Origin: Caproiciproducens sp. CPB-2
GTDB taxonomy: Bacteria; Bacillota; Clostridia; Oscillospirales; Acutalibacteraceae
Direction of reading: 5' to 3'
Length of the DNA stretch: 64,000 bases
NCBI RefSeq assembly: GCF_036287215.1
Contig: NZ_CP142860.1
Coordinates: forward strand, 2,728,001-2,792,000
A program made the translations under genes and the position numbers. The stretch's first letter is position 1. Each line of letters begins with the position of its first letter. This document shows, one piece after another, positions 34,168 through 43,185 of this stretch. The notes under the pieces were generated by a model, which saw only the letters and a list, made by a program, of their open reading frames with translations, searched no databases and was not told the DNA's origin.

Positions 34168-35270
34168 GTTGACTCCTTCAGTAGCATCTTGACCTGTGTC
34201 TCTTGTTCAAAGAGGGCACATCCGCCGGTATGCTCCCGCACCAGGTAGCCCTGCCGCAGCTTTTGAAAAAAGGGAGATTGCAAGGATTCCTGCAAAGAGG
34301 TATCAGAAACATTGACATCCGAGTACGGAGAAAACGGACAGGGCTCCGCCCCTCCAAATGCATTGATATGAAAAAATCCCCGCCCTGCTGCCAGGCAGCC
34401 TCCTGAACTTTTTTCATCTCCCGGAAAAGCAATCATTAACATATCCGAACGGCTGGCCCTGACAGCATCAAGTCTCTGGGCCATCCGTTTTCTGGCTTCG
34501 TCATCCAGCGCCAAATCAGCGGTCCGATGATCTACAGGAACATATTCCACATAAATAATTGCTTTACAGCCGTTGGCGCTCAATTCGTCGATAAAAGAAT
34601 CCGATAAAACCTCCATCAGGTTCTGTTTTGTCACCGTGACGGAAGCTCCGAATAACAGCTGCCTGTTATGTAGTTCCTGCAGCGCGGTACGCAATCGTTG
34701 ATAAATCCCGGCCCCACGTCGGGCATCCGTCGTCTCGCGATTTCCCTCAATGCTTACAATCGGGATTAAATTCCGTTTCCGATCCAGCAGTTCCAGATAG
34801 TCCCGATCAAACATCGTTCCGTTTGTAAAGACCGGGAACAAAATACTTGTATACTCTCCGGCTGTTTCCAGCACATCGCGTCGAACAAAGGGTTCACCGC
34901 CGGCCAGAAGGATAAACCCTATCCCTAAATCGGCTGCCTCCTGAAAAATGCTTCCCCACTGTTCCGCTCGCAGAAGCTGTTGGGCATTTTCGTTTGAATC
35001 TTGGTCATAGCAGCTATGGTTGGCTCTTGCGTAGCAGCCTTTGCAATGCAAATTACATTGTGTAGTGATACTTGCAATCAGAAACGGCGGAATATGCTGT
35101 CCATTTTTTCGCGCTGCCTGCCGTAGTTTGATGGACCGCTTACTCTGCGCGGCATACTTCGCCATAAAACAACTCTCTTTTGGGTTGCACAGAGTTGCTT
35201 TCAGAATACCCGATACGATATTTTCAACTCCGTCGGTCAAATACGATTCAAGATGAAAGGCTGCCTTCAT
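34164..35270 (-). CDS. Radical SAM protein with SPASM-like C-terminus
   Basis: A 368-residue radical SAM enzyme. The SAM cluster is TTQCNLHCKGCYAR (CxxxCxxC near 72-79), and ILLAGGEPFVRRD is the GGE motif. The C-terminus has Cys residues in GGCLAAGRGFFHI, AEPCPFSP and TGGCALFE, consistent with a further iron-sulfur cluster. Resembles the PqqE/anSME-like group, but no peptide substrate is nearby. It is co-transcribed with tetR. Function unknown. Confidence 0.82.
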   Translation of the reverse strand: MKAAFHLESYLTDGVENIVSGILKATLCNPKESCFMAKYAAQSKRSIKLRQAARKNGQHIPPFLIASITTQCNLHCKGCYARANHSCYDQDSNENAQQLLRAEQWGSIFQEAADLGIGFILLAGGEPFVRRDVLETAGEYTSILFPVFTNGTMFDRDYLELLDRKRNLIPIVSIEGNRETTDARRGAGIYQRLRTALQELHNRQLLFGASVTVTKQNLMEVLSDSFIDELSANGCKAIIYVEYVPVDHRTADLALDDEARKRMAQRLDAVRASRSDMLMIAFPGDEKSSGGCLAAGRGFFHINAFGGAEPCPFSPYSDVNVSDTSLQESLQSPFFQKLRQGYLVREHTGGCALFEQETQVKMLLKEST

Positions 35271-35313
35271 TATGTTTTTCCCCTTGCAGTAAAGCTATTA
35301 AATACTATCTTTA

Positions 35314-35342
35314 AGTATAGCTAATAAGCGTTAGCTTGTCAA
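35314..35342 (-). promoter_or_regulatory. Promoter and operator of the radical SAM-tetR operon
   Basis: On the minus strand, TTGACA (35337-35342), 17-bp spacer, TATACT (35314-35319). The spacer is filled by the palindrome AGCTAATAAGCGTTAGCT (35319-35336), 6-bp arms with a 6-bp centre. This is a likely TetR operator. Confidence 0.8.
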
Positions 35343-35488
35343 GGCATAAAACAAAGTTAGCTTTTGTCTGTTTACAATGTTTTTTCCGAAGCTAAACAAA
35401 TTTCGGACTGCTACGATCTCTGACCTTTAAATGCAGCATACCGTACAAGCAAAGGGACATAAGCTGTATCGAAAGGCATGGTGATAAA

Positions 35489-35635
35489 ATGGGAAAAAAG
35501 GAAACGCAGGTAATTTGCAAAAGTGTTTTCAAAAGCGGCGGGAACACGACATTAAAAGAACAATTCACACAAAAGTGGATTGAGGTTATCAATCAAATTG
35601 AAAAAAATAAAAGGATAACAACCGAAAAGCGGTAA
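35489..35635 (+). CDS. Small protein preceding the serine recombinase
   Basis: A 48-residue frame: MGKKETQVICKSVFKSGGNT, then TLKEQFTQKWIEVINQIEKN and a basic tail. I recall similar short genes just before large serine recombinases in gut Clostridia. It is 77 bp upstream of the recombinase on the same strand. Role unknown; it may be a recombination directionality or accessory factor. Its family is not certain. Confidence 0.55.
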   Translation: MGKKETQVICKSVFKSGGNTTLKEQFTQKWIEVINQIEKNKRITTEKR

Positions 35636-35711
35636 TATGCAGGCCATTTGCTTATACTGGTAAATAAAATATAAGAAATGGCTTGTTCTGTCTCTATGGA
35701 GATATGAAGAT

Positions 35712-37265
35712 ATGAAAACAGCTATCTATTGCCGCTTATCGGAAGAAGACAGAAACAAGCATGCTGAAACGGACGACAGCGAAAGCATCCAGAATCAGAA
35801 GTCCATGCTGATTCAATACGCTATGGAAAAGGGGTGGGAAATCTATCATATTTACAGCGATGACGATTACACAGGTGCGGATAGAAAACGTCCGGAGTTT
35901 AATCACCTATTGGAGGACGCGCAACAGCATAAATTTGATATTATCCTTTGTAAAACGCAATCACGATTTACCCGCGAACTGGAATTAGTCGAAAAATACA
36001 TTCACGGCTTATTCCCCGTTTGGGGTATCCGTTTTGTAAGCATAGTCGATAATGCGGATACCGCTAATAAAGGGAATAAGAAATCCCGGCAAATCAACGG
36101 GCTTGTAAATGAGTGGTATCTGGAGGATATGTCTGACAATATCCGCAGTGTTCTGACTAACAGACGGAAAAACGGTTTCCATATCGGCGCTTTTGCTCTC
36201 TATGGGTATCAAAAAGACCCGGAGCGGAAGGGGCACCTCATCATTGATGAGGAAGCCGCTGCCGTGGTCAGGGAAGTTTTCGTTCTTTTCTCACAGGGGT
36301 ATGGTAAAACAGCCATCGCTCGTATGCTCAACGACAGGGGCATACCCAATCCAACGGAATATAAGCGTTTACATGGGCTGCGTTATCAACAGCCAAAAAT
36401 GAAAAACAGTACTCTTTGGAAATACTTTGCTGTCTCAGATATGCTGACAAACGAAATCTATATCGGCAATATGGTACAGGGAAAATACGGCAGCGTATCC
36501 TACAAAACCAAGCAGAACAAGCCTCGGCCGAAGAAAGAATGGTATAGGGTCGAAGGAACACATGAGCCAATTATAGAAAGGGAACTTTGGAATAAAGTGC
36601 AAGCTCTGATCGCACAAAGAGCGAAACCATTCGATGTAGGTACAATCGGACTGTTTGCACGAAAAGCCCGCTGCGCGAACTGTGGTTATATCATGCGTTC
36701 CTCTAAAAACCGTGGGAAACACTACCTGCAGTGCTCAAACCGCCATGTAGCAAAGGATGCTTGTACCGGCTCTTTTATTTCCGTTGATAAATTGGAGCAA
36801 ACTGTCATTTCCGAGCTGAATCGTTTGACAGCAGAATATCTTGACAAGGACGAATTATCGCAGCGGATCAAATTTTGCGATCATTTGCAGGAACAAAAAT
36901 CCCGTATCCTTGCCGATATTGCAGTCTATGGGAAAAGGATTGCAGAGTATGCAAAAGGAATTCGCGATCTGTACATGGACAGAGTGAGGGGCACTATCAC
37001 AGAAAGCGATTTCGTGGAATATTCAAAGAGTTTCACCGCTGAAAAAGAGCGGTTGGAGCATGTTGTAGCTGACGGTCAAAGGCGGCTGTCCGAAATTGAT
37101 CAAAAAACGGAAACGGGTGATAACCGTCGGCAGTTGATCGAGCGATACACCAGCGTTGAACGCCTCAGCAGGGAGATCGTTGATACATTGATCGATTACC
37201 TATCAATCGGCAAACGAATTTCCGGTACAAGGGATGTTCCTATTGAAATCCATTGGAACTTTTAG
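35712..37265 (+). CDS. Large serine recombinase
   Basis: A 517-residue site-specific recombinase. Catalytic Ser in IYCRLSEEDRN, resolvase domain to about 150 with the conserved Arg pair in KTQSRFTRELE, recombinase domain (about 180-310), and a zinc ribbon CANCGYIM...YLQCSNRHVAKDAC (about 320-355) before a coiled-coil (380-480). Such enzymes integrate or excise Clostridial elements, cutting attP and attB with 2-bp staggers. Only 20 bp separate its stop from a truncated cotJC, the likely attachment junction. No RBS of note: translation starts in ATATGAAGATATG. Confidence 0.92.
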   Translation: MKTAIYCRLSEEDRNKHAETDDSESIQNQKSMLIQYAMEKGWEIYHIYSDDDYTGADRKRPEFNHLLEDAQQHKFDIILCKTQSRFTRELELVEKYIHGLFPVWGIRFVSIVDNADTANKGNKKSRQINGLVNEWYLEDMSDNIRSVLTNRRKNGFHIGAFALYGYQKDPERKGHLIIDEEAAAVVREVFVLFSQGYGKTAIARMLNDRGIPNPTEYKRLHGLRYQQPKMKNSTLWKYFAVSDMLTNEIYIGNMVQGKYGSVSYKTKQNKPRPKKEWYRVEGTHEPIIERELWNKVQALIAQRAKPFDVGTIGLFARKARCANCGYIMRSSKNRGKHYLQCSNRHVAKDACTGSFISVDKLEQTVISELNRLTAEYLDKDELSQRIKFCDHLQEQKSRILADIAVYGKRIAEYAKGIRDLYMDRVRGTITESDFVEYSKSFTAEKERLEHVVADGQRRLSEIDQKTETGDNRRQLIERYTSVERLSREIVDTLIDYLSIGKRISGTRDVPIEIHWNF

Positions 37266-37285
37266 CGCAAAGTTGTTTTTATAGG

Positions 37286-37492
37286 ATTGCAGCAGAGCAG
37301 AAAGCGCGCACCACCTATGACAATATCCTGCGCTTTACCGACGACCCGGACGTCCGTGACCCGATTAAGTTCCTGCGCCAGCGGGAAGTGGTTCATTACC
37401 AACGTTTCGGCGAAGGCCTGCGTATCATTACCGATCAGCTTGATTCGAAGAATTTCTATGCTTTCAATCCGGCGTTTGATACAAGAAAATAA
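37286..37492 (+). pseudogene. cotJC: C-terminal part of CotJC (spore-coat manganese catalase)
   Basis: The frame reads IAAEQKARTTYDNILRFTDD, IKFLRQREVVHYQRFGEGLR and SKNFYAFNPAFD to a stop. This is the last third of CotJC/manganese catalases, including the metal-site REREVxHxQ-type helix. The rest of the gene is not upstream; the recombinase is. No other cotJC part is in the window, so the missing half lies beyond the left edge or is lost. Confidence 0.8.
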
Positions 37493-37507
37493 ACTCAGGT
37501 ATGATAA

Positions 37508-37547
37508 TAGCCCTCCCAGCAGTCAGAATGCCGGGAGGGCTATTTTA
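37508..37547 (+). terminator. Terminator of the cotJC gene
   Basis: TAGCCCTCCC (37508-37517) pairs with GGGAGGGCTA (37533-37542), followed by TTTTAT. Confidence 0.8.
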
Positions 37548-37594
37548 TCAAACAGGGCCTCAGGCAGAACGATACGAACCAAAGCCCATACGGA

Positions 37595-37930
37595 TTAAGC
37601 GACGATGCAGCCGTAAAGCTCCGTAAACGGATGCGTTTTGCAGTCCTTTAACAGTTCCGTGTAAAAATCCAACGCGTCATCAATGGTACCAATTCCATAG
37701 GAAATTTCATAATTACGATAGGCCTCTGTGTGCTGCGTCAGTTCCAGAATTCCCTTTTCCAGCCGCGGAATAAAGGAATCCGCAGGCCCTATGTCTTCCT
37801 GATTCAGAACCGTCCAGCCGCTTGAAGCCTCAATCAGACTGCGGAGGTCCCATAAGATGCTATGATCTCCGCCTATGGTGACCCATTTATCGCTTTGCAT
37901 TTTTACACATAAATAAACACGATATTTCAT
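37595..37930 (-). CDS. Hypothetical protein
   Basis: A 111-residue soluble protein of no family I know. GGGGGAAATCTG lies just upstream of the ATG. It has an even mixture of acidic and aromatic residues, with Trp in GGDHSILWDLRSLIEASSGW, and no signal peptide. It stands alone between the cotJC tail and the rsgI gene. Codon use and length suggest a real gene. Confidence 0.6.
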   Translation of the reverse strand: MKYRVYLCVKMQSDKWVTIGGDHSILWDLRSLIEASSGWTVLNQEDIGPADSFIPRLEKGILELTQHTEAYRNYEISYGIGTIDDALDFYTELLKDCKTHPFTELYGCIVA

Positions 37931-38039
37931 CAGATTTCCCCCATAAATTTTCCGCTATTATAGTAATTCGGACCGGAACAAGAATTTTTTGGGGTCGTCT
38001 GCAGGGAACACCCAAAAACTGCCTTTCAAGTGGCTGGCT

Positions 38040-39194
38040 TTATCTCCTGCTTTTGCCGGATTTTCTGAAACTTTCGTTCCCATTCCACGCTGCGCCGGAT
38101 TTTCCGGTTTTCTTTTGTTCACTGTTTCCCCTGCCCGCCTCATCGTACCGCTCATTGCCCTTGGAACTGGCGCCCGAGCCCGTCTTCGGCCTGTTGTTTT
38201 TATTTCCCGCCGGCTCTCCCGCCGATTTTACTTTATCATCTGTCTCTGTCCCTGACCGGCTATTTCCGTTTTTTGCCGCGAAGGATTTTCCATTGGATGT
38301 TAACCCCGCGCCCTTTGTTGTCCCGGACCGGCCCTGATGAATATTAAACCTGCCGTCCGCCCGGGAAGAAGTTCCCTCCGCGGAGATCTTCGGCCACGCG
38401 GAAGAGGTACCGGCACCGCGGCGGGAAGCAGTACCCGTCGGGTCTTTATTCTGACCGTCCCCGGTTTTGGACTCCTGTTCAGCCGTTTCGATTGCCTTCC
38501 TGATATCCTTTACCGGTTTTTTCAGCCATTCCTGTATATCCACGCTTTCCGGGCTGTTCACGCTTGTCTGCAGCTTCTGTACCAAATTCAATTTTCCGGG
38601 AGTTGTCCCCAGGGACCGGGCCTCCTGCACCTGCCCATACCCAACGCCGACGGCCTCCACCTCGACCTGTGTGTTTGTATCTTCTACTGCCTGTTTAGCA
38701 GAACTCTGCAGCCCCTCCGCCAGCTTTTGGGAATTCTGTTCGTTTTCGCAGGAGGCCGCAATCAGGATTTCATCTGGATCCTCGGCGCTGAAATAACCGG
38801 TCCTGCCAATTTCCCCGACCGTATCCCGAATTGCTTCGTCAATGGTCTTATTCTTTAAATCCAGTTTCTGGATAATCTCCTCGCCGTCGCCGTTGACCGC
38901 CTCTGCGCTCAGCACCCTCTTAAATCTGTTGACAGAATATTCTATGGACGGATTTACATCAAGGCTGACATAAGAATACGGCGTGCAATAGGCCCACACA
39001 CCCGCTCCGGACACAATGACAACAGCCGCTGCCGCCGATGCCAGCGCAGCGATTTTTCCCGGTTTCCTCAATCCCCGTTTCATCTCGATCTCTTGCCCAA
39101 CCGCGTAATGACGATTTTTCACTTTGATGATACAGCCTTCGTCCGTCAGAGCAGCGGCATAAGACCCCCTGATTTCCACAATAACCGCTTTCAT
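38040..39194 (-). CDS. rsgI: RsgI-type anti-sigma factor
   Basis: A 384-residue single-pass membrane protein. The N-terminal cytoplasmic RsgI domain (about 1-50, MKAVIVEIRGSYAAALTDEG) binds SigI. The membrane helix is IAALASAAAAVVIVSGAGVW, followed by the conserved YVSLDVNPSIEYSVNRF motif at the outer face where such proteins are processed. From about residue 240 the chain is low-complexity Gly/Ser/Lys/Asn, with no carbohydrate-binding module. It overlaps the sigI stop by 4 bp. Confidence 0.88.
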   Translation of the reverse strand: MKAVIVEIRGSYAAALTDEGCIIKVKNRHYAVGQEIEMKRGLRKPGKIAALASAAAAVVIVSGAGVWAYCTPYSYVSLDVNPSIEYSVNRFKRVLSAEAVNGDGEEIIQKLDLKNKTIDEAIRDTVGEIGRTGYFSAEDPDEILIAASCENEQNSQKLAEGLQSSAKQAVEDTNTQVEVEAVGVGYGQVQEARSLGTTPGKLNLVQKLQTSVNSPESVDIQEWLKKPVKDIRKAIETAEQESKTGDGQNKDPTGTASRRGAGTSSAWPKISAEGTSSRADGRFNIHQGRSGTTKGAGLTSNGKSFAAKNGNSRSGTETDDKVKSAGEPAGNKNNRPKTGSGASSKGNERYDEAGRGNSEQKKTGKSGAAWNGNESFRKSGKSRR

Positions 39195-39934
39195 CTGTCC
39201 AGCTCCTCTCGAACGAACCGCATATACTCTGCGAGGAAGGGATAATCACCGGTCATGATCTCTACCGCCGCTATTATATACTTTCGGTGGCGTTCCAATA
39301 TTTTTCGGGGCACCTTTGTGTCCTTTTCAATTGATTTCAAAGGCAGGTATTTTGAATTTCTCAGATCGTTCGTCAACAGGGGGCTGCGTATCAGATACGC
39401 AATTGCTTTCGCGCAGGATTTTTTCGTTTTCTCCGCCTTGGGAGAACAAGAAATCAAATCATAAAAAGAAAAGCCGTAGGAAGAAAAGACCTGATTGGCG
39501 GCTTCAATTTCCAGTTTCAGAGAATCGTCCGGCAGCTGTCCGGCCCGCTGAAAAACAGCTTTTCCAACCGCAGATTCCTCATTCTCATCATCCGGGTCGG
39601 AATCAAGGACAGAGAGGCTGACTGCGGTTTCGGCGCTGTGTCTGGACTGCGTGCGCAGGTAGTCGATCAGCCTTCGGCGGATCACCATCCTGGCAAACCC
39701 GACAAAGCCGCCTTTATCCAGCGAATAATCCTGAACCGCCTGAGAAAAAGCCAAAAGAGCGACGGACCATTCATCATCACTTTTGGAAACATAGCGGTGA
39801 ACGGTAAAGGAGGCACATCTCAGGATAAACGATTCGTTCTGCCGGACAAAATCGTTCATTAGGCATTCATCATTGGCCGCCTGCACAGCTTTTCTGTTCA
39901 TCTCCTGCAAGGATGTCCCCTCCATTCTTATCAT
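39191..39934 (-). CDS. sigI: SigI-family RNA polymerase sigma factor
   Basis: A 247-residue SigI-type sigma factor. Region 2 is YVSKSDDEWSVALLAFSQAV and RMVIRRRLIDYLRTQSRH; the C-terminal SigI-specific part includes SIEKDTKVPRKILERHRKYI. It is coupled to its anti-sigma by a 4-bp overlap. In Clostridia such pairs sense envelope or polysaccharide signals. ATG start at 39934; internal M4 is an alternative. Confidence 0.9.
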   Translation of the reverse strand: MIRMEGTSLQEMNRKAVQAANDECLMNDFVRQNESFILRCASFTVHRYVSKSDDEWSVALLAFSQAVQDYSLDKGGFVGFARMVIRRRLIDYLRTQSRHSAETAVSLSVLDSDPDDENEESAVGKAVFQRAGQLPDDSLKLEIEAANQVFSSYGFSFYDLISCSPKAEKTKKSCAKAIAYLIRSPLLTNDLRNSKYLPLKSIEKDTKVPRKILERHRKYIIAAVEIMTGDYPFLAEYMRFVREELDR

Positions 39935-40027
39935 TTAAAATGGATAATTTTGTCGTATTAAAAGGTATTTGTATATTTTACCGCATGAACTTTTGGATTG
40001 CAACGCAGTTCAGGAATATAAAGCAAA

Positions 40028-40066
40028 ATGCCTGCCGCGGGTTGCTCCCGCGGCAGGCATCCTTTT
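40028..40066 (-). terminator. Terminator of the rbsD operon
   Basis: ATGCCTGCCGCGGG (40028-40041) and its exact complement (40047-40060) form a 14-bp stem with a 5-nt loop. It lies 16 bp beyond the rbsD stop. The far side (39935-40027) carries the sigI upstream region, where I see no clear promoter. Confidence 0.75.
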
Positions 40067-40076
40067 TCTTTAAGAT

Positions 40077-40481
40077 TCAAGCAACATTAATCGTAAGAAG
40101 AATATTGGCAAACGTTCGTTTTTCCCCCGTGAATATGGCAAGGCGGACGTCGGGCTGGCAGCAGGCGTTATAAAACGCGTGCCGCTCCAGGCCGCTTAGT
40201 TCCATTCCGCCGAGAAGTTCTTTGAATTCCCTGAAAATCGGCGGCTGTTCCCCCTCGGGGGTCATGACTTCCGCTTTTTCAAAATTGACGACTTCCCCCA
40301 GCACCTTCAGCACCTGAGTTACCTCCGGCATCCCGCTGGTAAGGCCCAGATAAACCTTGGCCGCACTCCCGCTTTTTGAATCGAGCGGATAGTTGCCGTC
40401 GGCAATCAGGATCTTGTCGCCGTGGCCGCACAGAGAAAGAAGGCGCATAATTTCCGGATGAATACAGGCTGTTTTTAACAT
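40077..40481 (-). CDS. rbsD: RbsD/FucU-family sugar mutarotase
   Basis: A 134-residue protein of the RbsD/FucU fold. CGHGDKILIADGNYPLDSKS carries the conserved His and Asp. These enzymes interconvert pyranose/furanose or anomeric forms of ribose or fucose-type sugars, decameric and cytoplasmic. Last gene of the - strand operon (aldolase, kinase, SIS, RbsD), 12 bp after the SIS gene. Confidence 0.85.
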   Translation of the reverse strand: MLKTACIHPEIMRLLSLCGHGDKILIADGNYPLDSKSGSAAKVYLGLTSGMPEVTQVLKVLGEVVNFEKAEVMTPEGEQPPIFREFKELLGGMELSGLERHAFYNACCQPDVRLAIFTGEKRTFANILLTINVA

Positions 40482-40493
40482 AGCTGTTCCCCC

Positions 40494-41108
40494 TTATTTC
40501 TCGTTTTCTCTCAGGCTGCCCAGGGTTCCGCCCGGGTGCCACTTCACATAATCCTTAGGCGTGATTCCGCGGTTGACCTGAAGCACTACGCTCAGGCCCT
40601 GAAGGGCGACCATTTCCGCAAGGACGGAAAGGCGCGGCGCACGGTTCAGCGGGCCGCCCTCCTGTCCGACCCCGGCGAACAGGCAGGCGTCGCCCTTTTT
40701 AGCAAGCCAGGATTCCAGATTTCCCGTTACGGAAATCACCTTGCAGCCGTTATTTTTGATGGCTGTGACCGTGGATTTCAGTTCCCCGGTTTCGCCGCTG
40801 TTGGAAATGCAGATTACCACATCCCCGGCAACCAGCTGGCCGCAGGAGCCGTGCACGGCTTCGGTGCCGTGCAGAAAATAGGTCGGCGTACCGGTGGACG
40901 ACAGCAGGGAAGCCATATACGCCGCGACATGGGACGGCTTGCCGATCCCCGTGATATGTACGCGGTTCCCGTTCTTCTCCGCATTCAGAATCAATTCCAC
41001 CGCTTTTTCATATCCATCGCTTGTAATCGTCCCGGCAAACCCGTCAAATTCCTCTTTCGCCACACTGACAAAAGCCTGCAAAGCCTCCCGGCTTTCTTTT
41101 TTAATCAT
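40494..41108 (-). CDS. SIS-domain sugar-phosphate isomerase
   Basis: About 204 residues forming one SIS domain: VHITGIGKPSHVAAYMASLL, YFLHGTEAVHGSCGQL, VVICISNSGETGELKSTV and the late GTLGSLRE. It resembles the isomerase half of KdsD/GutQ or 6-phospho-3-hexuloisomerase and lacks CBS domains. Start M at 41108 is preferred, with GGGAGCGAG upstream; the 41162 frame overlaps the kinase. Likely aldose-ketose isomerisation of a sugar phosphate made by the kinase next door. Confidence 0.8.
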   Translation of the reverse strand: MIKKESREALQAFVSVAKEEFDGFAGTITSDGYEKAVELILNAEKNGNRVHITGIGKPSHVAAYMASLLSSTGTPTYFLHGTEAVHGSCGQLVAGDVVICISNSGETGELKSTVTAIKNNGCKVISVTGNLESWLAKKGDACLFAGVGQEGGPLNRAPRLSVLAEMVALQGLSVVLQVNRGITPKDYVKWHPGGTLGSLRENEK

Positions 41109-41130
41109 AGGTATCTCGCTCCCTTCGGGT

Positions 41131-42132
41131 TTATTTAAGGACTTCCAGCAGAGAAAAATCAAAATCCGTCCGATCTTCCCGCTTCATCAGTTCAACAACC
41201 TCCGAAAGGTGCGGCAGGGAAGGCTGAGCACCCATTCCGGAAACGGTCAGCGCCGCGGTATAGTTCGCGAAATGAAGCGCCTGCCAATGCTTCAACCCCG
41301 CGCAGACGCCGGTGATAAAGGCACTGACAAAGGAGTCCCCCGCGGCGGTCGGATCCTTTACTTCCACCACGTCGGCACACGGTTCATAGATAAATTCGTT
41401 CTGATTGGCAATCACGGCTCCCGCACTGCCGAGCGTGATCACCACATTTTTCACGCCCCTGGAAAGCAGGGAACCGACCGCCGCTTTCAGGTCGTCCTGG
41501 TTCACCCGGCTGCCTTCCCTGCGGATCTGAATGCCCGTAAGGTCGGCCGCCTCGTGCTCGTTCGGGGAGATATACGCCAGACGGGAAAGCAGTTTTTCAG
41601 AAAGCGGAGCGGACGGAGCCGAATTCAGCATCACCGGGACGCCCTTTTCAAAGGCATATTTCGCCACCAGCTCATTGATGCTCATCGGAATTTCCAGCTG
41701 CAGGACGACCATGTCGTACTGGCTGACGGCTTCCCTGAGGAAGCCGACTTCCCCGGGGACAATGGTCATATTGGCGCCCGGAACAACAATAATCCTGTTT
41801 TTTGCCGCCCGGCCGTCACCGACTTCCAGCAGCACGTTTCCAACCGCGGAGGATACTTCCGGGTCGGTCGCCACAAATCCGGTATGGATGCCGGACTCTT
41901 CGCAGGAGCCGATCAGCCGCTTTCCGAAATCGTCGTTCCCCACCTTGCCCACCATAGTGACCTCGGCGCCCAGCCGGGCCGCCTGCACCGCCTGGTTCGC
42001 GCCCTTTCCGCCGGGAGCGGTGCGAAAGCTTTTTCCCAGAACCGTCTCCCCGGAATTCGGGAATTTTTTCGTGCTGACAATCAGGTCCATGACGAAACTG
42101 CCAACCACCAAAATTTTGGGTTTCTTTTTCAT
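41131..42132 (-). CDS. rbsK: PfkB-family sugar kinase (ribokinase-like)
   Basis: A 333-residue PfkB kinase. N-terminal substrate motif RTAPGGKGANQAVQAARLG and ATP/catalytic motif DVVEVKDPTAAGDSFVSAFI (catalytic Asp in AAGD). Overall closest in pattern to ribokinases. AGGAGGAGAAAT precedes the ATG. Its position between an aldolase and an SIS isomerase would also suit a 2-keto-3-deoxy-sugar kinase; the motifs do not decide. Confidence 0.87.
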   Translation of the reverse strand: MKKKPKILVVGSFVMDLIVSTKKFPNSGETVLGKSFRTAPGGKGANQAVQAARLGAEVTMVGKVGNDDFGKRLIGSCEESGIHTGFVATDPEVSSAVGNVLLEVGDGRAAKNRIIVVPGANMTIVPGEVGFLREAVSQYDMVVLQLEIPMSINELVAKYAFEKGVPVMLNSAPSAPLSEKLLSRLAYISPNEHEAADLTGIQIRREGSRVNQDDLKAAVGSLLSRGVKNVVITLGSAGAVIANQNEFIYEPCADVVEVKDPTAAGDSFVSAFITGVCAGLKHWQALHFANYTAALTVSGMGAQPSLPHLSEVVELMKREDRTDFDFSLLEVLK

Positions 42133-42172
42133 ATTTCTCCTCCCTACAGCTGAACGGTCATCGCGGAACCGG

Positions 42173-43108
42173 CTATGCTTTCACTTTTACACCGATGGAA
42201 GTAAGGGTGTCGATGAGAACCTTCTTCTCCTCCTCCGTAATGGGAGCGAGGGGTTTTCTGGCCGGGCCGACCTTGATTCCGGTAACCAGCTCGATGGCGG
42301 GACGCATAATGGAGTTGGGAAGAATTCTTCCGTTCTGGCCGCAGGATTTGCAGAATTTATAAAGGGGCACGAACAAATCCTTGGCCTTTTCATGATCGCC
42401 CGCTTCAAACGCTTTGATAATGGTTCTGATTTCGTGGCCGAAAATATGCGCGCCGCCGCTGACAACGCCCATGGCGCCCTGTACGATGGTGGGGAGCAGC
42501 ATGATGTCGTCGCCGTTGAAAATAACGAAATTGGGATCGACTTTCCCGGTAGCGATAAAATAGTCCGTGATCTGGGTGGGGTTGATGCCGGCTTCGTCCT
42601 TGATGCCGATGATGTTATCGAATTTTGCCAGCCTTGCGACGGTTTCCGCTTCAATGTTGACCCCTACGAAAATCGGGATATTGTAGAGCAGGATATTGGC
42701 CGTTGTGCTTTCCGCCACCGCTTTGTAATGGTTGTAGATGCCTTCCTGTGTGGGTTTGTTGTAGAAAGGAGCGACTACCATGCACAGGTCGATGCCGCAC
42801 TCAACCGCTTTTTTTGTCAGAGCAATCGTTTCCTTGGTGGAAGCGCAGCCGGTACCGGCGATGACGGGCTTTCTGCCGGCGACGGTCTTCACCGCCGTCT
42901 CCATCAGCCTGACGCGCTCGTCAAAGGTCAGAAGGGAAGCTTCTCCGGTGGTGCCGGTTACGATAAAGGAATCGCAGAGGTCGTTGGCGATGAGGTATTC
43001 AATCAGCTCGGCATATCTGCCATAGTTGACTTCTTCGTTCTCATCATAAGGGGTTACCAGGGGAAGAAGAATCTGGCCATATTTCGCTGTAAACTCTTTT
43101 CTTGTCAT
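42173..43108 (-). CDS. DapA-family aldolase/dehydratase 1
   Basis: A 311-residue TIM-barrel aldolase of the DHDPS/N-acetylneuraminate lyase family. Motifs: VTGTTGEASLL, Schiff-base Lys in IIGIKDEAGINP, and catalytic Tyr in ILLYNIPIFVG. It is probably not biosynthetic DapA, since it leads a sugar operon. Start at 43108 because GAAGGAG precedes that ATG; the upstream 23 codons include the promoter region. Pathway substrate likely a 2-keto-3-deoxy sugar acid. Controlled by the TCAGACAAT operator at 43186. Confidence 0.83.
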   Translation of the reverse strand: MTRKEFTAKYGQILLPLVTPYDENEEVNYGRYAELIEYLIANDLCDSFIVTGTTGEASLLTFDERVRLMETAVKTVAGRKPVIAGTGCASTKETIALTKKAVECGIDLCMVVAPFYNKPTQEGIYNHYKAVAESTTANILLYNIPIFVGVNIEAETVARLAKFDNIIGIKDEAGINPTQITDYFIATGKVDPNFVIFNGDDIMLLPTIVQGAMGVVSGGAHIFGHEIRTIIKAFEAGDHEKAKDLFVPLYKFCKSCGQNGRILPNSIMRPAIELVTGIKVGPARKPLAPITEEEKKVLIDTLTSIGVKVKA

Positions 43109-43185
43109 TTTGAATAACTCCTTCTTTGTTTTATTGAACAGCCTTCCGGCATGAAGACCGTTTCGATAAATCATCACCTTGTAAG

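Noticed and set aside
42173..43108. Aldolase 1 as lysine-pathway DapA
   Set aside because: It heads a sugar operon with kinase, isomerase and mutarotase genes under a FadR operator; no other lysine genes are nearby.
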